Positions 41,880-48,227 of a stretch of DNA of 64,000 bases are shown here, piece after piece; position 1 is the stretch's first letter, and each line of letters begins with the position of its first letter. The position numbers and the translations under genes are program-made. The DNA is from Nonlabens dokdonensis DSW-6. GTDB taxonomy: Bacteria > Bacteroidota > Bacteroidia > Flavobacteriales > Flavobacteriaceae. The stretch is taken from NCBI RefSeq assembly GCF_000332115.1, contig NC_020156.1, forward strand, positions 434,001 through 498,000, written 5' to 3'. Under the pieces are notes generated by a model, which was not told where the DNA came from, did no database searches, and saw only the letters and a program-made list of their open reading frames with translations.

Positions 41880-44387
41880 ATGAAAAAATCAATACTTCTA
41901 TTAATTATTCTCGCTTTCGCGAAAGCGGTAACAGCACAAACTATCACACCACCTACATTAGGCTACTATTTACCAGATAACGTTACTTACAATCCTGAAA
42001 TTTCTACACCTCAAGAAGTACTAGGATACGTTCCAGGAGAATGGCACGTAACTCATGACAAGCTAATCGAATACATGCGCACGCTGGCAAGAGAATCTGA
42101 TAGAATAAGTATTGAAAATCGAGGATCCACTTACGAAGGAAGACCTCTCGTTTTGCTGACTATTACATCAGTAAAAAACCAAGAAAATCTAGATCAAATT
42201 CAAGCTGATCATGTTGCTTTAACTGAAGGTAGTACTGCTTCTACTGCAAATATGCCTATAGTCGTTTATCAAGGCTTTTCAATTCATGGAAATGAGCCTA
42301 GCGGCTCTAATGCTGCCTTGCTTCTTGCCTATCATCTAGCTGCTGGACAAGGACCAGAAGTAGAGCAATTACTTGACAACACGATTATATTATTTGACCC
42401 AAGTTTCAATCCAGATGGATTGCAACGATTTGCTGGTTGGGTGAATCAACATAAGAGTAAAAATGTAAATCCAGACTCCTACGATCGTGAGTACGATGAA
42501 GCATGGCCAGGTGGAAGAACAAATCATTATTGGTTTGATATGAATCGTGACTGGCTACCGGTTCAATTACCAGAATCCCAAGCTCGTATTGAGACTTTTC
42601 ATAATTGGATGCCTAATATATTAACTGACCATCATGAAATGGGAACTAATGCTACGTTCTTTTTCCAGCCTGGGATACCATCAAGAACGCATCCTTTAAC
42701 TCCTAAAATGAATCAGCAATTAACGAGAGAGATAGGTAATTATCACGCTGCAGAACTCGATAAAATAGGGTCCCTTTATTATACAGAAGAAAGCTATGAC
42801 GACTTTTATTACGGGAAAGGATCTACTTTTCCTGATATCAATGGTTCTATAGGAATCTTATTTGAACAAGCAAGCTCTCGTGGTCATGCACAAAATTCTG
42901 ACAATGGTGTGTTGACTTTTCCATTTACCATACGCAATCAGTTTACAGCAGGAATCAGCACGCTCAAAGCAGCTGCAGGAATGCGACAAGAGATTCTTGA
43001 TTACCAAAGACAATTTTATAAAGACGCTAAAAAAGAAGCTACAAGTGGCGCAATTATCTTCGGCGATCATACCGATGCTGGAAGAACAGACGCGCTGGCT
43101 GACATTCTCTTAAGACATAAAATTGAAGTGCGTTCCCTGAAAAACGATGTTACTAAAAACGGTAAGACTTATAAAAAAGACTATGCCTACATCGTTCCAA
43201 AAAATCAAAAAAACTCGCGATTAATAAACGCTATGTTTGAAAAGCGCACCACTTTTCAAGACAGCTTATTTTATGATATAAGCGCATGGACATTCCCACT
43301 AGCTTTTGACATGGATTATGATGAAGATGCTAGCTTGAGTGATGCATCAGATAAAATTTCTGAAAAAACTGGAATTGGTAAAATCACAGTTTCTGACTAT
43401 GCGTATTTAATGCCATGGAACGAGTACAAAACACCAATGATTTTAAACATCCTTCTAGAAGAAGGTGTCAGAGCCAAAGTTGCCATGGAACGATTTACAA
43501 TTGAAGGAAAGAGTTACGACTATGGAACTATTTTAATTCCAGTGCAAAATCAAAAATGGGATGCTGGAGAATTTGCCGATCGGCTCGGAGATATTTCTAT
43601 ACACGAAGGTATCGATTTTCACGGCGTTCAATCTGGCCTCACCACAGGAATTGATCTTGGTTCTAGACAGTTTAGAGCTTTGAAACAACCTAAAATCGCC
43701 TTACTTATAGGTGATGGAATCAATCCTTATGACGCTGGTGAGATCTGGCACTTACTCGATCAGCGTTATGATATAACGGTTACTAAAATTGACTTAAGTG
43801 ATATTAATCGTAAAGATTTATCTCGTTATAATACTATTATAGTACCTAACACTTACGGCAGTCCAGAAAACGAAGTTGTAGACCAATTAAAAGAATGGAC
43901 CAGATCTGGTGGTACGTTAATAGGATATAGAAGTGCATTGAGATGGATGAGCAGTTCAAAATTACTGCCACTACAATTCAAAAAAACAGAAAATCCTGCA
44001 AAGGATATTTCTTTTGAGCAGCGTTCTGATTTTTATGGAGCTCAAAATATAGGTGGAGCCATTTTTGAGACAAAACTAGATCGCTCCCATCCTATCGCTT
44101 TTGGTTTTAAAGATGACCAATTGCCTATGTTTAGAAACACAAGATTATTTATTGAGCCTCATAAAGACTCTTTTAGAAACCCTATTACTTATACAAATGC
44201 GCCTTTAATGAGTGGTTACATTTCAGATATTAATCTAGAAGCATTGAAAAATACAGTTCCTTTTCAACATAACAATTATGGACGTGGCGATGTGATCGGT
44301 TTTACAGATAACACGCAGTTTAGAGCCTTTTGGTATGGAACCAATAAGTTATTAATGAATGCCATTTTCTTTGCTGAGGAAATGTAA
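41880..44387 (+). CDS. Secreted M14 family zinc carboxypeptidase with C-terminal amidotransferase-like domain
   Basis: 835 aa. Signal peptide MKKSILLLIILAFAKAVTAQ. M14 peptidase domain about 50-370: zinc-binding HGNE in YQGFSIHGNEPSGSNAALL, DPSFNPDGLQRF, NRDWLPVQ, the third ligand in ILTDHHEMG, and catalytic Glu in SIGILFEQASSRGH. The C-terminal half (about 590-835) has a Rossmann-like GATase1/ThuA-type fold (KIALLIGDGINPYDAGEIWHLL, TIIVPNTYGSP, WTRSGGTLIGYRSALRWM). Substrate unknown. The palindrome encodes part of the signal peptide. Confidence 0.87.
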   Translation: MKKSILLLIILAFAKAVTAQTITPPTLGYYLPDNVTYNPEISTPQEVLGYVPGEWHVTHDKLIEYMRTLARESDRISIENRGSTYEGRPLVLLTITSVKNQENLDQIQADHVALTEGSTASTANMPIVVYQGFSIHGNEPSGSNAALLLAYHLAAGQGPEVEQLLDNTIILFDPSFNPDGLQRFAGWVNQHKSKNVNPDSYDREYDEAWPGGRTNHYWFDMNRDWLPVQLPESQARIETFHNWMPNILTDHHEMGTNATFFFQPGIPSRTHPLTPKMNQQLTREIGNYHAAELDKIGSLYYTEESYDDFYYGKGSTFPDINGSIGILFEQASSRGHAQNSDNGVLTFPFTIRNQFTAGISTLKAAAGMRQEILDYQRQFYKDAKKEATSGAIIFGDHTDAGRTDALADILLRHKIEVRSLKNDVTKNGKTYKKDYAYIVPKNQKNSRLINAMFEKRTTFQDSLFYDISAWTFPLAFDMDYDEDASLSDASDKISEKTGIGKITVSDYAYLMPWNEYKTPMILNILLEEGVRAKVAMERFTIEGKSYDYGTILIPVQNQKWDAGEFADRLGDISIHEGIDFHGVQSGLTTGIDLGSRQFRALKQPKIALLIGDGINPYDAGEIWHLLDQRYDITVTKIDLSDINRKDLSRYNTIIVPNTYGSPENEVVDQLKEWTRSGGTLIGYRSALRWMSSSKLLPLQFKKTENPAKDISFEQRSDFYGAQNIGGAIFETKLDRSHPIAFGFKDDQLPMFRNTRLFIEPHKDSFRNPITYTNAPLMSGYISDINLEALKNTVPFQHNNYGRGDVIGFTDNTQFRAFWYGTNKLLMNAIFFAEEM
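41913..41926. repeat. 14-bp palindrome copy 13 (in M14 signal peptide)
   Basis: Exact copy read as AFAKA at the end of the signal peptide, where an Ala-rich stretch is well tolerated. Confidence 0.92.
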
Positions 44388-44394
44388 GAATTAG

Positions 44395-44446
44395 GTGATT
44401 AGGTGATTAGGTGATTAGGTGATTAGGTGATTAGGTGATTAGGTGA
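44395..44446 (+). repeat. Tandem octamer repeat GTGATTAG (6 units plus half)
   Basis: Six perfect GTGATTAG units plus a partial one, starting 7 bp after the M14 stop and running into GTGAAAATTA, the same exit sequence as the copy at 28961. A prime candidate for copy-number variation between strains. Confidence 0.92.
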
Positions 44447-44490
44447 AAATTAAAAAAAGATAGAAGTAAATACAGTTTTGAGTTTAAAAT

Positions 44491-44991
44491 ATGGAAGTCT
44501 TTTTTAAAATATTGATCGTTGTAGCAAATCTGGCTTTCGTCTTCTATTTGCTCTATGTTATAAGAGGTTTGATTAAAAATGGTAAAAACGTATTTGAACA
44601 TCGTAATAAAACGGCAAGCATCATCATTCTTATTCTCACTTTAGTCCATTTGGGCAAAAAAGAAAGTGAAGCGGCAAATTCATTTGAAATTGTTTATACA
44701 AAAGATAATTCAGCATTTTTTGACACTAATTTATACGAAATAGAAAATATTGTTTTTGATCATGTCAATTTATTCGTGAAATCTAAAGAAATTGACGAAA
44801 ATAGTGATCTTGTCGAAGTTGTTTTATCACAATCTGGATTAGTAATGGGAACAGAATTCAAATTGATTAAATCTGAAATGCAATGTCTAGAGAACAATTG
44901 TTTTTTGAGAACAAATTACTTGAAAACATGGAATATTTATGGCATACAACTGTACTCACAATTAAAAACTAAAAAAACTCCTTTAAACTAA
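44491..44991 (+). CDS. Hypothetical membrane protein
   Basis: 166 aa, not recognised. Two hydrophobic segments (residues about 4-27 and 43-54) flank a basic loop (KNGKNVFEHRNK); the rest is soluble, with two cysteines near the C-terminus (MQCLENNCF). More AT-rich in feel than neighbours and preceded by the octamer repeat, so probably a lineage-specific gene. No function proposed. Confidence 0.6.
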   Translation: MEVFFKILIVVANLAFVFYLLYVIRGLIKNGKNVFEHRNKTASIIILILTLVHLGKKESEAANSFEIVYTKDNSAFFDTNLYEIENIVFDHVNLFVKSKEIDENSDLVEVVLSQSGLVMGTEFKLIKSEMQCLENNCFLRTNYLKTWNIYGIQLYSQLKTKKTPLN

Positions 44992-45006
44992 TTTTAAAGG
45001 AATTTT
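44980..45006 (+). terminator. Possible terminator overlapping a stop codon
   Basis: CCTTTAAA (44980-44987) faces TTTAAAGG (44993-45000) followed by AATTTT. The stop codon of the hypothetical gene lies in the loop, and the motif TTTTAAAGGAA is repeated downstream to about 45015. Confidence 0.5.
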
Positions 45007-45048
45007 AAAGGAATTTTAATTTATTAAGAATTCTGACTCTATAGGTTG

Positions 45049-45381
45049 TTAACCTACGCGATCACCATTTTTCGCATTGGCGCCTGGTTGAAGTAATATT
45101 ACATCGCTATCATCACCTACAATGCCTAGCACTAGACATTCACTCATCAAATTTGCTATTTGCTTTTTAGGAAAGTTGACAACAGCTATTACTTGTTTGC
45201 CTACTAATTGCTTTTTTTCATAACGCTTTGTGATTTGAGCACTGGATTTTTTAACTCCTAAAGGTCCAAAATCAATTTGCAATTGATAAGAAGGATTTCT
45301 AGCTGCAGGAAAATCGCCAACTGTCAAAATTGTACCGACACGCATTTCTACCTTCTCAAAATCACTCCATGATAACTCCAT
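45049..45381 (-). CDS. csaA: CsaA-like tRNA-binding domain protein
   Basis: 110 aa single EMAP/tRNA-binding OB-fold: FEKVEMRVGTILTVGDFPAARNPSYQLQIDFG, SSAQITKRY, VVNFPKKQIANLMSECLVLG, LLQPGANAKNGDRVG. Homologous to B. subtilis CsaA, proposed as a secretion-linked chaperone, and to the C-terminal domain of MetRS. Its start overlaps the upstream stop by one base (TAATG), so the two genes are coupled. Confidence 0.9.
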   Translation of the reverse strand: MELSWSDFEKVEMRVGTILTVGDFPAARNPSYQLQIDFGPLGVKKSSAQITKRYEKKQLVGKQVIAVVNFPKKQIANLMSECLVLGIVGDDSDVILLQPGANAKNGDRVG

Positions 45382-45680
45382 TAATGCATTCTAAGTTTTT
45401 CTATCATTTCTCTAGAAATTGCAACATCTGCACCATACGCGTCAAGCAATAGTCCTTTACTACCATCTTTACATTCTAACGCATAAAGAATCATGTTATC
45501 TCCAGGATTTGTCATTCCTTCAAATCGGTAAAACTCCACAACGTCTATCTCTCCTGCTTTCCATTCTTTTTTTAAATCTTTAGAATGAACACCATCTTCT
45601 ACAAGGTCAAAATCGATCGTGTAACCTTTCTTCTGAAGGTCTTGAGTTGCTTCTGTTACTGTCTCGTATGCTGTTTTCAT
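45381..45680 (-). CDS. Conserved small protein of unknown function
   Basis: 99 aa acidic protein (AYETVTEATQDLQKKGYTIDFDL ... VEFYRFEGMTNPGDNMILYALECKDG ... GLLLDAYGADVA). From memory, homologues in Flavobacteria are often labelled phosphoribosylpyrophosphate synthetase, but the protein is a third of that enzyme's length and shows no PRPP loop (no DDxxxTGGT-like motif), so I regard that label as wrong. No catalytic motif seen. Translationally coupled to csaA. Confidence 0.75.
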   Translation of the reverse strand: MKTAYETVTEATQDLQKKGYTIDFDLVEDGVHSKDLKKEWKAGEIDVVEFYRFEGMTNPGDNMILYALECKDGSKGLLLDAYGADVAISREMIEKLRMH

Positions 45681-45818
45681 AATTTTTATTTTAAACTTAT
45701 AAAACTTAAACCAATTTAAAGAAGGTTTAAAAAAAGTTTAGCAACTCTATCTTGATAAATGTTTACTGCTGCAATTAAAACAACTCAAGGTACTAAGTAA
45801 AAAGATGGTGTTGATCTC

Positions 45819-45832
45819 GCTTTCGCGAAAGC
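45819..45832. repeat. 14-bp palindrome copy 14 (intergenic)
   Basis: Exact copy in the divergent gap 45681-45895, 33 bp upstream of a TATTTTTA -7-like box (45865-45872) that could serve the thioredoxin-like gene. Confidence 0.9.
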
Positions 45833-45895
45833 GGAATTATCCACAAAAACCGTAACTAAAACCCTATTTTTACTACCTATAAATAAAAATATATT

Positions 45896-46450
45896 ATGTC
45901 ATTGACTCCATCAACTATGCTACCGTTAGGTACAAAAGCTCCAGACTTTACTTTGTTAGATACGGTAAGCGGTAATATGATGCAGCTGGAGGAACTTAAA
46001 GGTCCTAAAGGAACTGTGGTGATGTTTATTTGTAATCACTGTCCATTTGTGCTTCATGTAAATGAAGAACTTGTGCGAGTTGCTAATGATTATCGAGTTA
46101 CTGGTTTTCATTTTATTGCCATTTCTAGTAATGACGTCGTAAAATATCCACAAGATAGTCCCGAGAAAATGAAACAGCATGCAGACGAGCAAGACTATCC
46201 TTTTCCATACTTATATGACAAAACTCAAGAAGTAGCAAAGGCATATGATGCTGCTTGTACTCCAGATCTTTACCTTTTTGACACGTCACTGAAACTTGTG
46301 TATCGAGGGCAGCTAGATGACTCGCGACCTGGTAACGGCATTCCTTTAACAGGAAGGTCTTTAAGAGAAGCGATGGATGCTATTCTAGGAAATAAACAAG
46401 TTCCTGCTATACAGAAACCAAGTATAGGTTGTAATATCAAGTGGAAGTAA
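45896..46450 (+). CDS. Thioredoxin-like / AhpC-TSA family protein
   Basis: 184 aa cytoplasmic protein. LGTKAPDFTLLDTVSGNMMQLEEL and GTVVMFICNHCPFVLHVNEELV show a peroxiredoxin-like fold with CNHC in the CxxC position. It continues with FHFIAISSNDVVKYPQDSPEKM and TPDLYLFD, with a variant cis-Pro. This CNHCPF subgroup is widespread and its substrates are undefined. Lacking a signal peptide, it likely acts in the cytoplasm. Confidence 0.85.
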   Translation: MSLTPSTMLPLGTKAPDFTLLDTVSGNMMQLEELKGPKGTVVMFICNHCPFVLHVNEELVRVANDYRVTGFHFIAISSNDVVKYPQDSPEKMKQHADEQDYPFPYLYDKTQEVAKAYDAACTPDLYLFDTSLKLVYRGQLDDSRPGNGIPLTGRSLREAMDAILGNKQVPAIQKPSIGCNIKWK

Positions 46451-46518
46451 TTGATGCTACTAGAACCTTTTTTTCTAAAGTAGAAATAGTAATTTAGCAA
46501 CTTAATAAAAACGAGTAT

Positions 46519-47466
46519 ATGTTTTCACTTAAAGTGATCTGGAATCCGCTAGAAGGTCTTGATCTAGGTTTTTTTACCTTACATTTTTACAGTTTATCCT
46601 ATGTAATTGCCTTTGTACTGGGCTGGTATATCATTAAACCTATTTTTAAGAGAGATAACGTAAGTGTGGAGAAAATAGATCCGCTTTTTATGTATACCGT
46701 TATAGGCTGTCTAGTAGGTGCTCGCATAGGACACTATCTTTTTTATGAAACTGCCATTCTTTTTAATGATCCTCTTCATGTACTACTACCATTTAAAACC
46801 GATCCATTTGAATGGACTGGTTTTGCTGGTATGGCAAGTCACGGAGCCGCAATAGGCATTATTATAGCGATGTTCTTTTACAGTCGTAAGCACTTACAAA
46901 AAAACATGTTATGGATCCTAGACCGTATCGTAATTCCTACTGCTATAGGAGGAACTTTTGTACGCTTAGGAAATTTAATGAATAGTGAGATCAACGGGAA
47001 AGCAACTGACTTTTTTGCTGGTTTTAAATTTGTAAGAGACTTGAGTGATGATGATGTTGCAGCCGCATTGAGTAAAGTAAAAGTTCAAGGAACTGATAAT
47101 AAAATTGATGCTCTAGTGAACGATCCTCAATATGCAGATTTACTTGCTTCCATCCCATATAAACATCCTGCACAGTTGTATGAGGCAATTTGTTACGTAG
47201 GTCTTTTTATAATATTATATTTAACTTATTGGAAAACAGATAAGCGTAATAAACTAGGATACTTATTAGGTATGTTCTTTGTGCTATTATTTACAGTGCG
47301 TCTATTTATTGAAATTATTAAAGAACCGCAAACTGATACGGATGCATTTCAATTTGCAAGTATGCACTTCAACACGGGACAATTACTAAGTGTTCCCTTT
47401 ATTCTCCTAGGTCTATTCCTAATGTTTAGACCAGAAGGAATGTTTGAAAAGAAAACCAATGCGTAA
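46519..47466 (+). CDS. lgt: Prolipoprotein diacylglyceryl transferase
   Basis: Inner-membrane enzyme that attaches diacylglycerol to the lipobox cysteine, the first step of lipoprotein maturation and needed for the many lipoproteins in this window. 315 aa, about seven transmembrane helices. Key motifs are GARIGHYLFY, FAGMASHGAAIGI (essential His), FVRLGNLMNSEINGK (the conserved Arg/Asn/Glu signature) and HPAQLYEAICY. An insertion of about 40 residues after GKATDFFAG is typical of Bacteroidota. The stop overlaps the next gene by 8 bp. Confidence 0.95.
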   Translation: MFSLKVIWNPLEGLDLGFFTLHFYSLSYVIAFVLGWYIIKPIFKRDNVSVEKIDPLFMYTVIGCLVGARIGHYLFYETAILFNDPLHVLLPFKTDPFEWTGFAGMASHGAAIGIIIAMFFYSRKHLQKNMLWILDRIVIPTAIGGTFVRLGNLMNSEINGKATDFFAGFKFVRDLSDDDVAAALSKVKVQGTDNKIDALVNDPQYADLLASIPYKHPAQLYEAICYVGLFIILYLTYWKTDKRNKLGYLLGMFFVLLFTVRLFIEIIKEPQTDTDAFQFASMHFNTGQLLSVPFILLGLFLMFRPEGMFEKKTNA

Positions 47467-47932
47467 TTTGATTACAGGTCTTTTTGTAGCCACTATAATT
47501 GCGAGCAGTTGTAAGCCTAATTTCGAAGAAGAAATGAAGTCTAAGGATTTCAGCTTTCAAAATGAGGCTACAGGTTATTTTATTACTAAAGAAAAAGACA
47601 CTTTAAAAAAGTTACAGCTAGAATTAGCAGATACGGATTACAAAGTCCAGCTAGGCATGACTTACAAAGAAGAACTTACCGAAGATCAGGGATTGCTATT
47701 CGTTTTTGATAGGTCTGATCCTCGTCAGTTTTATATGAAAAATACAAATGTACCCCTGGACATTATTTTTGTGGACGAAAACTACATTATAGATAGTTTT
47801 GTTTCTAATGCACAACCCAATGACACTACCATTTCAAAGAGTAAAAAGCCAGTACAATATGTACTTGATTTAAAAGCTGGAATGGCTACTAAATTGGGGC
47901 TTCAAGAAGGCGACACTTTTATATGGGAATGA
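47459..47932 (+). CDS. DUF192 family lipoprotein
   Basis: 157 aa from ATG 47459, which overlaps the lgt stop; a TTG five codons upstream is less likely. Lipobox IASSC. The DUF192 domain has LQLELADTDYKVQLGMTYKEELTEDQGLLFVF, FYMKNTNVPLDIIFVDENYIID and QYVLDLKAGMATKLGLQEGD. A small beta-barrel of unknown function, normally exported. Coupling to lgt is apt because it needs Lgt itself. Confidence 0.9.
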   Translation: MRNLITGLFVATIIASSCKPNFEEEMKSKDFSFQNEATGYFITKEKDTLKKLQLELADTDYKVQLGMTYKEELTEDQGLLFVFDRSDPRQFYMKNTNVPLDIIFVDENYIIDSFVSNAQPNDTTISKSKKPVQYVLDLKAGMATKLGLQEGDTFIWE

Positions 47933-47947
47933 GTTTTGTAAATTAGA

Positions 47948-47970
47948 ATAATTCTTCCATAAAGAATTAT
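47948..47970 (+). other. Hairpin downstream of the DUF192 gene
   Basis: ATAATTCTT (47948-47956) with AAGAATTAT (47962-47970), 15 bp after the stop, without a U-tract. The rest of the 295-bp gap to 48227 holds two diverged 18-bp repeats (48033-48050, 48087-48104), a terminator and a palindrome copy; no gene seen. Confidence 0.45.
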
Positions 47971-48147
47971 ATAACTCCCTTGAAAATACGCTTAACTTAT
48001 TGAAGAAAGGATATGTTACTTCGCGTTACTTGCCGTTGTATCTGCTACTAAATGTAAAGTTCAGCGTTATTAATTACTGTAAACGACCATTGTACCTGCG
48101 ACTAGCATCTCATTGTACTCTTTCTTACCTATAAATCTAATAAAAGA

Positions 48148-48175
48148 AAATGCCACTATTTTTAAAGTGGCATTT
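48148..48175. terminator. Bidirectional terminator before the T9SS type B gene
   Basis: AAATGCCACT (48148-48157) pairs with AGTGGCATTT (48166-48175) between convergent genes. Confidence 0.85.
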
Positions 48176-48199
48176 ATCTAAGTATATTTTAAAGTTATC

Positions 48200-48213
48200 G
48201 CTTTCGCGAAAGC
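48200..48213. repeat. 14-bp palindrome copy 15 (intergenic)
   Basis: Exact copy 14 bp beyond the stop of the T9SS type B protein gene, between it and its terminator. Confidence 0.9.
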
Positions 48214-48227
48214 GAGACTTACATCAT

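Noticed and set aside
45381..45680. Annotation of the 99-aa protein as PRPP synthetase
   Set aside because: Too short and lacks the PRPP-binding motif.
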